Of a DNA stretch of 17,633 nucleotides, positions 9,106-17,633 are shown one piece after another. The notes under the pieces are model-generated. The model saw only the letters and a list, made by a program, of their open reading frames with translations, did not search any database and had not been told where the DNA came from. Location: positions 1 through 17,633 of the forward strand of contig NAVB01002638.1 of assembly GCA_002179805.1 (NCBI GenBank). Direction: 5' to 3'. Both the position numbers and the translations under genes were made by a program. This stretch comes from Acanthamoeba lenticulata. Taxonomy: Eukaryota > Discosea > Longamoebia > Acanthamoebidae. The stretch's first letter is position 1. Every line of letters begins with the position of its first letter.

Positions 9106-10823
9106 TTGAGCGTACCCTCGGATGACGCGCCGCTGCTCACGGCCAAAGGCGATGCAGCAGCGAAGAAGATGGAAAGAGCTTCGTTCTTCTCCAAGGACTA
9201 TTGGAAGGCCAAGTTCACAGTTGACAACATGCGTATCCTGGTCTACTTCTTCCTCCTCAACTTCTTCGGCATTGGTATCGAAGCTTGCCCACCTTCCCTC
9301 AGCTCAGGCGTGACTTAACAGCTGCAACCTGGCAGTGAATGGTGTGCTTGGTCGACACACACAGATGAAGTTTGGGGAGAAGTACGCCTGGTTCAACAAT
9401 CAGGTATGTTAACTGCCTTCCTCGGATTCTGAGGGTAAACCTCGCTTATAATCTCACTGTTTACAGTTCACGACATTGATGTTCTGCCTGCTGGCGCAGG
9501 CCATCACTTCCTACAAGTACTACTTTACAAAGGACATCACTGATGAGATGAAGTACGTGTGCCGCCTTGTCTTGTAATGAAATAGTCCTGATTCTTACGA
9601 CTCGCCTTCGTCAGGGCCTTCCCGGTGTGGAAGTACGTTCTCTTCGGCTCCATCGACGCACTTGCTGCATTCCTCACCTCCATCGGAGGTCCCAACACGC
9701 CTGCCACGCTCCAAAACGTCGTGAGTCAAGTAGGTGATTGAATTTTTAGTGGGTTCGCCATGATGACAGTAACATGAGTCTTGCAGACAGTTATTCCGGT
9801 CACCATGGTGGCATCCTTCTTCATCCTGAAGACACGGTACTCTCACTTGTTGATGAAGCTCTCCTGTCTGCTGCATCTTGACCTCTGTCTTTCTCAGATA
9901 CTCCTGGAGCAAGATGGGAGGAGCAACAATCATTCTTGTTGGGGCGTTTGTAGCACTTATTCCTCTGTTCATGGACGGTCAGCAGAACGATAACCCACCT
10001 GCAGTGTGGTATTCTGTCCTGATCTACATGTATGCTATCGCTCCTCTGTCCATTTTGTATAAAAAAAGGTATTTTGATTAATTGTATGTTTGTGTTGGTC
10101 CAGATCCAATAACGTCCCGACCGCTCTGTCCAACGTTCTTAAGGAGCGTGCTTTTGCGCAAGTGGTCCTGGATGTTTACTACGTGTGTTCTTGGGTAGCA
10201 TGGTAACTGGCTCAACAGAAAGCAAGGTGTGATTCAAGCTGATGTCGTGGTTGTTGCTAATTTTCTGTAGGTTCCAGTTCGGATGGGGCATTTTGCTCCT
10301 GCCAGTCACCATGCTCCCGGGCTTTGGCGGCATATCGGCTTCAGAGATGACCGATCAGATCCACAACGGATATTACTGCCTCCTTGGGTACTGCCTTGCA
10401 TTGTACTGCTCAAGCTTTACGTTTGATTGCTCATGTCACTTCACGCCCCATCTCTTTAGAATGAATCCTCAACCAGGCGATGCGTGTGAGTACAACTTCA
10501 TCTTCACAGCGTTCTATATTTTGACGAGCTTCGCCTACTGCATCTTCATCCTACTCGTGACCAAGCACGCCTCCGCCACGCTCTTTACGCTGGGCATCGC
10601 TCTCCGTCTGCCGCTCTCGCAGATCGTCTTCACTCTGCCCTTCATCATGTACGAGTATACCGAGCCATTCAACTGGGAGACCATTCTGTCATTGGTCGTG
10701 GTGCTCTTTGGCTTCGCCATCTATTCGCTGGCCGGCGATCCTTCTTCGCCAGAGAGCGGCAGTAAGGACGTTTCTGATGTTGAGCAGGAGGGGGCGCCAC
10801 CATCACCTCTTGCTGTAATATGA
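9106..10823 (+). CDS. CRT-like (chloroquine-resistance-transporter-type) DMT-superfamily transporter, start unresolved
   Basis: Exons read up to 9274, then 9336-9403, 9467-9552, 9615-9720, 9787-9836, 9898-10056, 10104-10202, 10271-10387 and 10460-10823. Conserved CRT-family landmarks are visible: the VNGVLG segment after the first membrane helix, IGGPNTPATLQNV, TVIPVTMVASFFIL, KMGGATIILVGAFVAL, SNNVPTALSNVLKE and DVYYVCSWVAWFQF, then a long multi-helix C-terminal half. These are DMT-fold membrane transporters; CRT relatives reside in vacuole or lysosome-like membranes (Plasmodium CRT) or plastids (plant CLT, linked to thiols). The open frame at 9106 lacks an ATG; the first in-frame ATG is 9169 (384 aa). 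Sequence before it contains DDAPLL, a [DE]xxxL[LI] lysosomal sorting motif, so an upstream first exon is likely. The cytosolic tail is acidic and ends SPLAVI. The last intron is 72 nt and stop-free. Confidence 0.85.
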
Positions 10824-11157
10824 ACAAACTTCCTGATGAGGGACCACCTTTGTGCAAAATGTTTCAAACGTCTCTCTCCCTTCTCAACAAAGAGGTTCAA
10901 AAGTTCTTTCACCGGACGTGCATGTACGCAAAGTAGTCCGGCTGTCGTGAAACAAGGGGGGGGGGGAAGTGTCAACAGAACAAGAAAGGCTGAAAATGTG
11001 AGGATGGGGTCGGCACCTTGTGGAAGCACGGAGGCGAGGATTCGTCGCACGAGAAGCAGCTGAACTCCTGCACAGTTGTCGTAACCCACCCACCATCATC
11101 CCCGTTCGTCAAAATTGCAGCAGAACACAGTGAACACTGTGTCGAGCAAGAGCGACG
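10824..11157. other. Convergent 3' region between CRT-like and CBM9-like genes
   Basis: The two stop codons are 334 bp apart. The region contains a run of ten G near 10957-10966 and the inverted repeat at 11125-11142. No coding segment was supported. Confidence 0.55.
11125..11142 (-). terminator. Inverted repeat just past the CBM9-like stop codon
   Basis: ACACAGTG and CACTGTGT are perfect 8-bp arms separated by AA, lying 16 to 33 nt beyond the minus-strand stop. The mRNA could form a hairpin only with a very tight 2-nt loop, so a DNA-level palindrome is equally possible. It is called a terminator or 3' UTR element only by position. Confidence 0.3.
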
Positions 11158-12053
11158 TTAGGGCCGTACGCGGATATGGGTAGAGGCCGGACGGTCAATC
11201 CGGAAGAAGTTGGTCCGCCAAGTGGTGCCGACAGGGGCGCCCAAGCCAAAGCGCGCGGCGTCGCCCGGAGCCGATTCGCCAAACTTGAGGAGGACCGACC
11301 AGGGCAGCTCGATCTGGCCCCACCAGAGCTTACGCGCCTCGAACCGGATCGCCTTGTAGTTGAAGAGCGAGCAGGGCAGGTTGGTGCCGCTGATGGTCTG
11401 TGTTCAGTGCAGTTGTGCCGCAGGTGAGGTGGAGGTTCATGCATCAAGGGGGCAGAGGGCAAATACGCTGCACGAAAGGCCCGGGTTGGTGATGTTGGAG
11501 GCGAAGAAGACCGAGTTGGGGCTGAGCTCGACCTCGAGGTAGTTGGTGATAGACTTGCCGTCGGCGCGCGCCGGCCCGATAAAGGCCTCGACCACGTCTT
11601 GTGTCCCGAATAAGCAAAAGGCTCGGCACATCAAACTGGGACTTTTAAACAAGAGCGCAGAGTACCTTGGTTGAAGAGCGGGTCGTTGCAGTTGCGGTAG
11701 GTCGACTCGATGTTGTCGTCGTGATTGATGTAGAACAGATACAAGTGTTCAGCGTTGTAGCAGGCCTTGACCGTCGTCTGCTGGCGGGCCGGCCCTGCGA
11801 TATCGTTCACACTCGACGTGAGTGCAGAGGTACGACGTGACCACAAACCTCAACGGAGCCGAGCGGCAGTCGCACCAGAACAATCAGAGAGAATGAATTT
11901 GGAAGAGATGTCTGGGACGAGGTCCCAGTTGAGAGGGTGTGGGCACTCGTTGACAAAGAACGAGGGCGGCTTGGAAACAATGCGCGCCGAGACTCCATTC
12001 GCAGTGGCCAGGACGACCACTGCCAGCACCACGAGAACCCACGCGCTGCTCAT
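11158..12053 (-). CDS. Secreted protein with CBM9/DOMON-like carbohydrate-binding domain (about 225 aa)
   Basis: Minus-strand exons read 12053-11876, 11794-11666, 11597-11467 and 11397-11158. The N-terminus (MSSAWVLVVLAVVVLATANG) is a clear signal peptide, probably cleaved near VSA. The body matches the beta-sandwich family resembling CBM family 9: TVKACYNAEHLYLFYINHDD, NDPLFNQDVVEAFIGP, ITNYLEVELSPNSVFFASNI, KLWWGQIELPWSVL and WRTNFFRIDRP, each a typical strand or edge motif. Relatives bind polysaccharide or sugar, often as the non-catalytic part of larger enzymes; here the domain stands alone, so it may act in the secretory pathway, cell surface or cyst wall (inferred). The first intron is 81 nt, in frame, and contains TGA, so its removal is required. 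The C-terminus (HIRVRP) is short for the family, and a further small exon cannot be excluded. Confidence 0.82.
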
Positions 12054-12135
12054 CTTCTGGAGTAAAACGAAATAAAAGAATATTACAGATTTTTGGCTTA
12101 TTATTGATAAAAAAACTGTGCATTTATTAGTGTTG
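12054..12135 (-). promoter_or_regulatory. AT-rich 82-bp spacer: POLR3F 3' end and CBM9-like promoter
   Basis: Two minus-strand genes are separated by only 82 bp. A poly(A) signal AATAAA (plus-strand TTTATT at 12123-12128) begins 7 bases beyond the POLR3F stop. The remainder is A/T-rich and must include the promoter and 5' UTR of the secreted protein gene. Confidence 0.55.
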
Positions 12136-13706
12136 TCACCACTTGGTGTCAAGCCACTGCGTGAGGTAGGGGCACTTGGCTGGCGTCACATCGCCTTCGT
12201 CCTCGCACATGTAGAAGACCTTTTTTTGATTGTTTTCAACGTACAAAAGTCAGGAGCGGATCTGTGAAACAAAGATGTGGTGCTGGGCGACGTACAGGGC
12301 AGTGGCCGCAGGGCACCTGCGTGAGGCCGTTTGGTGGCGGTGTCACGCGTGATGGTTTGTACACATAGCTCGGCCGCCCCTGTGGACGCAAAAGCACAAT
12401 AACAACAGCAACAAAGGCCAAGGTGAGGTCCGTCTCGCCGCGGCCTTGCCTACACAAAAGAGGAAGATGGCGTACGGGAATGGAGATAGCGGCGTCCTTG
12501 ACCTTGTCCACCTTGCCGTCGTAGATGAGGGTGTCGATGATCTGCTGAAAGTCCTCGTCCTTGAGCTCCACATTAGAAAAGCCCCTGTCTCGGATGTACT
12601 TGGAGATGGTCTCTGATGATGCGTGTTTGGGTTTTACGTTTCATGTGAGACGAAGCGATCATTTGCTCCGTCCGAGAGCGGGGACGCTAGGCACCGAGCG
12701 TGGCAGAGCCCTGCTGTTCGATGAAGGCGTAGCAGCGCTCGTTGAGCACCTGCACGAACTCGCTGTCGAACACGCCGTCCTGCGATTTTGGCGGAGGGAT
12801 GTGGTAAGAGTGTTAGAAGAGGAGAGGAGAGGATGAAGGAGAAGAGGAAGGGGTCCATACCGGCGTGTAGAAGGCGTTACCCTTGACCTTGACGGATGGC
12901 TCCAAGTCATAGAGCATGTACACCTTCCTGTTCCGGCCCTACAGCGATACACACCAACACCATGTCAGACCCCACCAGGCGTGGGCCCGGGCCACGATGG
13001 CGTGGTGTACCGCGATGGACTTGACGGCCTTGATGAGCTTTCGGTTCTGAAGAGTCTTGAGGATCTTGTTGATGGTCGTCTGCTGCAGGTTGCTCCTGAA
13101 TTTCATGTCTCGCGTCCACAAGCCTGGCCACGCCCATCGACCGGACAGCGCCGCGGTGATGAGCCCCACCAAAACGATAACATAACATCAAACACACGAA
13201 GAGGAGCAGTACCCATGTTGCCCTCCTTCTCGATTAGAGAGTAGACGAGTCGTTCCTCTTGTGAGAGCCCTTTAAGCCTGTGGTGCCGAACCGCCGAGCA
13301 CAGCTGTTCTGGTCAGTACTCACGTTTCACTGTGCAGGACGGGACGGGCGTGTGCGCACTTTTCCACTCTCTCGACCTCGACCGCCCGCCACACGAGGGT
13401 CTTGTTGTGCTGGAAGAGCTCTGCTCGGTTCTGCGCTGGCCGTCCGTCAGCAGCTGCAAAGCACAATCATCGGCGAGATGGGGAGGCGCAACCTCATTTG
13501 TGAGTTTGTTGAGCATTGTGACGAGAGCAGGTCGGTTCAGCTGGGGGAACTGGGCGAACAAATCATCAGCCGATGCGCCCTGTAGCATATAGAATGAGAT
13601 TAAATGAGATTTTAAGCCGTGAAAATGAAAGAGCAACTGCGCTGCAGACCTGAGGATTGTCCAGCAGATACTTCCATATTTCCTCTTCCGTAGGTGGCTC
13701 CTGCAT
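12136..13706 (-). CDS. POLR3F: DNA-directed RNA polymerase III subunit RPC6 (RPC34/POLR3F), about 298 aa
   Basis: Eleven minus-strand exons read 13706-13650, 13579-13493, 13430-13324, 13277-13213, 13123-13011, 12938-12861, 12779-12695, 12612-12476, 12379-12296 and 12219-12136, with a start MQEPPTEEEIWKYLL; ten exons are listed and account for all 298 codons plus the stop, so the count is ten. Family landmarks in order: a first winged helix (SADDLFAQFPQLN), a second winged helix (ERLVYSLIEKEGNMGLWTRD, then INKILKTLQNRKLIKAVKSI), RKVYMLYDLEPS, DSEFVQVLNERC and the third winged helix (VELKDEDFQQIIDTLIYDGK). The C-terminus has C267xxC270-x5-C276-x10-C287, the spacing of the 4Fe-4S cysteines in human RPC6. 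RPC6 belongs to the RPC3-RPC6-RPC7 trimer that helps Pol III open promoters with TFIIIB. Length is close to human (316). Confidence 0.95.
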
Positions 13707-13817
13707 CGTTGTGTTGAGCTCAAGCTTTCCGCCTTCTAGTTGTATCCTCTTCTTGCTGACAAAGTTTGAGAAAAATAAAAGAAAACCTTGCGCTTCGTTT
13801 AATCGTCAAAAATCAAG
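13707..13817. promoter_or_regulatory. Compact bidirectional promoter region (POLR3F / membrane protein)
   Basis: The two start codons are head to head with 111 bp between them. The spacer contains AAAAATAAAAG near 13770, TATA-like for the plus-strand gene, and is A/T-rich compared with the exons. Shared regulation of both genes is inferred from the spacing. Confidence 0.5.
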
Positions 13818-14563
13818 ATGGAGGGCGTGTCTCATTACAAGAGCGGCGAGGGTGCCAACGATGTGGTAAGCAGTGTGATCAGCGAGTGCCTTTACCGCGG
13901 CCTGACTGCTTCGGTTGAGCCCTACCTTGGCTTCCTCACCGGCCTCGGTTCGCCCTCTTCGAGCTCTTGCCCCGCCGTAGTGGCTTACGATGAACGTGGG
14001 CAGGCGCCGTGGGGTGGGCTGCGGCGCGCACGGGAGCGTGGAAGGTCGTTCAGAATGGTGGGCCGTGGGCTCAGGCCTGGGCTGGCAGCGCGTGGCTCGG
14101 CGCAGTGGGCGCCACCTGGGCCCTCACGAGGTCGGTGCGCGCCATTGAGGAAGCGCAGAAGCTGGATTACTTCCTCCAGTCGGGCGCCATTGTGCCGACT
14201 CACTCCATTCGCAACTTCACCGACAGCATGCGTCCGCGTCCCTTGTGGAACGTCGCTGTACGGCCCACACGCCATTTGCCCTCACGCAAACTGTATTGCT
14301 CATGAGCTCAAGTGCAGGTGTGGACGTCGTTCTTCGCTTCGGTGGGCTCGCTCGCTGCGTGGGTCTACCGATTGCCCTTGGGCTGCACCGAGCGGAGCCT
14401 GGTGGGCGTCAGCGCGGCGTTCCTCCTCTTTGCCTCGGCCCACTTGGCTCGCTTTACCGCCGATCAGGCCGACGCCGAGCAGTGGACCCTCTTCCAAGTC
14501 CCGCCACTCCAGCCCTCCACCGACGCTGCCAGCTCCACCAGCCCGGCAGGCATCAGTCTCTGA
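13818..14563 (+). CDS. Unrecognised multi-pass membrane protein (about 209 aa)
   Basis: Exons read 13818-13947, 14004-14257 and 14318-14563, with 56- and 60-nt introns. The start is MEGVSHYKSGEGANDV. At least four hydrophobic stretches are visible: around EPYLGFLTGLGAVGWAAA, AWAGSAWLGAVGATWAL, SFFASVGSLAAWVY and VGVSAAFLLFASAHLA. Between the second and third lies a conserved-looking polar loop (EEAQKLDYFLQ, then IVPTHSIRNFTDSMRPRPLWN). No signal peptide is obvious and no family is recognised. The tail is Pro/Ser/Thr-rich and ends SPAGISL. The first splice join (CTC G / GC GCC) was chosen because other acceptors bring in a TGA. The short divergent promoter shared with POLR3F gives no functional clue by itself. 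Confidence 0.7.
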
Positions 14564-15576
14564 ACCCAACACAACAACTTTCTGCTCACTTCTGGGGGTA
14601 AACACATCGCTTTACTTGCCCACATGTATTTGTGTTTCTTTCCAGGCCTTTGCCACGTCTGTCTCTACATCGCGGCGCCGAGCGCTGATCCAGAGAGTGC
14701 GAGTGTCTGTTCTGCGGGCCTCTAGTAGACCACGGTGCCGGCGGGGAGACCTCGCCTCATGCGCCTCTTGTCGCGGAAGTGCTTGAGCGTGAGGACGCCG
14801 AGGACGACTACGAGAACCTTCTTCCACATGTCTGTACACGCTCAAGGGTAAGCACGCTGCGCACTGCAAAGCAAAGAAGTGAAGGAGCGGATGAGGGACT
14901 TGCGCTCACCTTGTGTAGAGTTGCTTGTTGTAGTTGTAGTAGGATTGGCTTGTCTTTAGCTAGTCGCTGTGTTGTTCCTGAGTTGCTGGTGTTGATGAAG
15001 AATGGCCATTCGGTTGGAGGCAGTTATAGGTGTTGGCCAGAGGAGATAGAGGAGCGCACGCTGGCTCCAAAACACAACCAAGGTAGTTCTCGAGGAAGGA
15101 AAGCGGGGGGCAAGTGGCTGACCATCTCGACGCAATCTCACGTTACAGGCCATGCCATGTCCGCTTGTGGTGTCTCTTGGCACAGTCCTCGTATTGAAAG
15201 GAGGTTTTCCGTCAAATTCCGCGGGCGTCGCTAGGAACTTTAACAACTCCGCCGCTGCAACGTTGTGCGGCTAAATCCAACACCGGGTGTGCTGCCCCTG
15301 GCACTCTCTCTGTGTGGTCTGGTGTCTCTGGTTGCGGCCCTTGGCCCTTCCCGTCATACTCACTATCTTTTCGCTTGTGTTGTCGGCACAAGCAAACTCT
15401 TTTTACTACCTTTTTTTTATTCAGCAAGGTACGGTCAGTTGCAAATCATTCATCTTTTATTTGTGATTTTTTTGTTCACTTGGGGGGGGGAGGTCATCCT
15501 GGGATAACTCTCGAGGATATGTACCAACTGTTTTTTTTAAAGACAACTTATCCTTCACCCTCTATCTAGGGCTCCT
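14564..15576. other. 1-kb stretch of uncertain content before the F-box/MORN gene
   Basis: No convincing gene was assembled here apart from the short minus-strand exon at 14722-14831. Several medium open frames on both strands have unnatural composition and no splice support. From about 15400 the sequence turns T-rich with long T runs and a G8 run near 15482, as expected for the promoter of the next gene. An unresolved small minus-strand gene ending at 14722 is possible. Confidence 0.5.
14722..14831 (-). CDS. Possible last exon or 35-aa single-pass membrane microprotein
   Basis: From an ATG at 14829 to a TAG at 14722 the minus strand reads MWKKVLVVVLGVLTLKHF followed by a strongly basic RDKRRMRRG segment and ends AGTVVY. 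This is one hydrophobic helix with a positive flank. The exon is preceded by a GTGTACAG acceptor, and a CAAG/gtgagc donor at 14910 would give a 78-nt intron, so it may be the final exon of a longer gene. The upstream exon would read a Thr-rich NPTTTTTSNSTQ, but its own start was not found. It could be a microprotein with a spliced 5' UTR, the anchor of a tail-anchored protein, or chance. Confidence 0.35.
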
Positions 15577-17633
15577 ATGTCTTCGAAGAGGAAGAGAACG
15601 CACGACCACATCGAACTCGCGGCGACCGGTGGGACGGCAGGGGAGGACGAGGAAGACGTACAACTAGTACCCCTCGTTGCCCGCGACGGAGCCGACGACG
15701 ATGGCGAGATCCAGCAGGTCCTGCAGCCGCGTCTGCAGCAGACCGCGGCCTGCAAGCGACGACGCACCAGCGTCTCCTCAGGAGAAGACGGTAAGAAGAA
15801 GGTAAGCGGCGGCGTCGTGATGGGCTCTGGGAGCAAGATCAAGAGCGGCAGTGGCGAGGAAGATGAAGAAGACGCCGACAGCGGCGACGGCGGCAACAAC
15901 AACAAGGACAAGATGGTGGTACGGCCGGCCTCCGACAAGCGGCGGCGGCAGTTCAAGCCTCATCGCCCGCTTCACGTGGCCCACACGGCGCATGAGCAGT
16001 TCATCAGCGTCGAGGGCGACGAGCTACGCCTTCTTGCCCAGGAGGGCGAGCCCCTCAGTCCAAGTCAACAGCAGCAACAACAACAGTATCAACAGCAACC
16101 ACGTCCGTCTTCTACTTCTACATCTTCTTCTTCTTCTTCTTGTTCATCGTCGTCAGCTCCTTCGTATCCGTTACTATCGTCAACAACAACTTCAACAACG
16201 ACAACGACGACGATCACAGCTGTGACGGGGGACGACGGGTCGTTGGAGCAGAGGCCGGCCAAGAAGGCCAAGGCCAGCTGCTCGGCCGGCCAGGCCGGAC
16301 CCATCTCGCCCATGCGGGCCTTTGCCGACGCCGAGGCCGCGGCCTCGGCTGCGGCGGCAGTCCTGTGCAGCCCGCTGGGCAGCTTCGTGGTGCTGCCGGT
16401 GGAGATCATCCTCCTCCTTCTCTCCTTCCTCTCTGGCAAGGGCGTTTGTCACGTGCGCCTCACCAGCTCTGAGTTCAACCGGTACATCCGCCATGACGAT
16501 CTTCATCTTGCTCGTTGGGATGGCTGACGTGTTGTACAGGCTGGGCAAGGACCAGGCGCTGTGGAAGGCCATCTGCCTGCGTGAGTTCGCGCCCGTCCCC
16601 AACCGCCTGTTCCAGGAGCCCTTCCGCAAGAGCTGGGAATGGCTGTACCGAAGCAAAGCGGTTCGCCCATTTTATTTATTTATTTATTTTAATATTCTAA
16701 AATACCAACATCAAAATATCATTTTGTGGTGGCCCTCTCCCCTTGCCACACAGGTCATTCACACGACGAAGGACACCATCAAGGACGGCGCTGTGTGCTG
16801 CTACCAGACCAAAGAATGCCGGTGCATAAACATTCCTCACATTTATTTACTAATTTGATGTTCTATTATGAAATTTATTTACAATTCTATTTCATAAAAC
16901 AAACCAGGTATGAAGGGGAGTGGAAGGAGAAGGAGCTGGACGGGTACGGGATTGAGCTCTGGGCCGACGGCGAAGAGTACGAGGGCTGGAGCACGCAGGG
17001 CCGGCTCAACGGCTACGGGCGGGCCTCCTACACGTCGGGCGACACATACATAGGCATGTGGAAGAACGGCCTTCGCGACGGCGGCAGCTACGTCTGGAGG
17101 TACCTTCATCCTTATCTCCATCATCATTGGATAGTACTTACTATGTCGGTTCCCTCAGCGATGGGTGGAGGTACGAAGGCGAGTATCAGGACGGCAAGCT
17201 TACCGGCCGCGGCACCCTCATGTACGTCAAGTGAAGTGAGACCTGCTCGAGGTGGCCGCGTATTTAACAACGTGGCGATGATAAATACCAGATTCAAGAA
17301 CGGCAGCAAGTTCACGGGCTGCTGGCTGGACGGCGAGCGGCACGGACAGGGCACGATGCTCTACTTTGATGGGAGCCGATACGAAGGCGAATGGAAGCAC
17401 GACAAGCGTGAGGGCCGGGGCATCCTCTACTGGCCCGTCACTGCCTCATCCTCTTCTTCCTCGTCATCCTCACCGACCTCAGCCGGCCTCGCCCCACCGC
17501 CGTCGACGACGGCGATGCCGACCCACTTGGCCCCGTTCGGGCCGGCCTCCGTGCCCGGCAGCTCGATGCCGCCCCGACTCGCATCGACGGCGTTGGCGGC
17601 GCATGTTGCGGACGCGAGCAAGCCGCAGGAGCC
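15577..17633 (+). CDS. F-box and MORN-repeat protein with low-complexity N-terminus, 3' partial
   Basis: Exons read 15577-16481, 16540-16660, 16754-16821, 16908-17099, 17159-17221 and 17292-17633 and beyond; 563 residues are visible. The N-terminus MSSKRKRTHD and RRRTSV suggest a nuclear localisation signal. Acidic, Gln-rich, Ser-rich and Thr-rich tracts follow (genomic 16066-16218). An F-box lies at about residues 272-315: LPVEIILLLLSFLSGKG, then VRLTSSEFNRL and ALWKAICLREF; it should bind Skp1 and place the protein in an SCF ubiquitin ligase. Six MORN repeats run from residue 366 to 498 (YEGEW, YEGWS, YIGMW, YEGEY, FTGCW, YEGEW starts with G-x-G middles); MORN repeats bind lipids or partner proteins. 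After the repeats comes a Ser- then Pro/Ala-rich segment that runs off the window. The F-box/exon-2 join (AAC CG / G CTG) removes an intron with an in-frame TGA. Confidence 0.87.
16066..16218 (+). repeat. Triplet-rich low-complexity tract (Gln, Ser, Thr codons)
   Basis: Within the first exon of the F-box/MORN gene, CAA/CAG codons give a Gln run, TCT/TCA/TCG codons give a Ser run and ACA/ACT/ACG codons give a Thr run. Mixed synonymous codons suggest either old expansion or selection for the residues rather than recent slippage alone. Confidence 0.8.
16670..16690 (+). repeat. (TTTA)n run in an A/T-rich intron
   Basis: About five TTTA units lie at the start of the 93-nt second intron of the F-box/MORN gene. 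The following intron (16822-16907) is similarly A/T-rich, unlike the GC-balanced introns of the other genes. Confidence 0.75.

Noticed and set aside
9275..9366. Internal mini-exon of 8 nt in the CRT-like gene
   Set aside because: It would need a 21-nt intron. Using the acceptor at 9335 gives VNGVLG in phase and matches the family without a mini-exon.
10953..10970. Poly-G run as a possible quadruplex or assembly gap mark
   Set aside because: A single G10 homopolymer with no further G-tracts nearby. Its length may also be a sequencing artefact.
13948..14786. Continuation of the 13818 frame to a 322-aa protein
   Set aside because: Past 13947 the frame becomes Arg/Ser/Pro-rich, while the spliced frame gives clean hydrophobic helices across two GT-AG introns.
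14779..15234. 151-aa plus-strand frame
   Set aside because: Mixed composition, no domain and no splice signals that extend it. It probably reads through intergenic sequence and the antisense of a small exon.

Overview
The window looks like a gene-dense, intron-rich nuclear segment of a protist, most consistent with an Acanthamoeba-like amoebozoan. The basis is GC-rich exons, many short GT-AG introns (mostly 55-100 nt), very short intergenic gaps, and orthologs of eukaryote-only proteins (Pol III subunit RPC6, an ER Hsp40, a CRT-like transporter). The species is inferred; no marker gene proves it. All gene models below were spliced by eye from reading-frame continuity, GT-AG borders and family resemblance, so individual borders may be a few codons off.

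Layout: (1) 1-960 (+), 3' part of an ER DnaJ/Hsp40 of the DNAJB11/Scj1 type ending in KTEL. (2) 1333-2231 (-), a small ankyrin-repeat protein. (3) 2829-5734 (+), a large protein with an uncharacterised N-terminal region, a divergent protein-kinase fold whose catalytic Asp position is Asn, and a Ser/Thr- then Lys-rich tail. (4) 5893-6937 (-), an EF-hand calcium sensor with an N-myristoylation-type start. (5) 7319-8655 (+), a GNAT-fold acetyltransferase. (6) about 9106-10823 (+), a chloroquine-resistance-transporter-like membrane protein whose first exon is not resolved. (7) 11158-12053 (-), a secreted protein with a CBM9/DOMON-like carbohydrate-binding domain. (8) 12136-13706 (-), RNA polymerase III subunit RPC6/POLR3F with all four Fe-S cysteines. 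(9) 13818-14563 (+), an unrecognised multi-pass membrane protein sharing a 111-bp divergent promoter region with POLR3F. (10) 14722-14831 (-), a possible single-pass microprotein or last exon. (11) 15577-17633 (+, runs off the end), an F-box plus MORN-repeat protein with long low-complexity tracts.

The genes do not form an operon or an evident pathway. They are ordinary, functionally mixed eukaryotic neighbours in alternating convergent and divergent orientation. No tRNA, rRNA, transposon, CRISPR array or viral gene was seen. The most unusual items are the predicted pseudokinase, the F-box/MORN architecture, the unidentified membrane protein paired with POLR3F, and two stop-free in-frame introns (87 and 72 nt).
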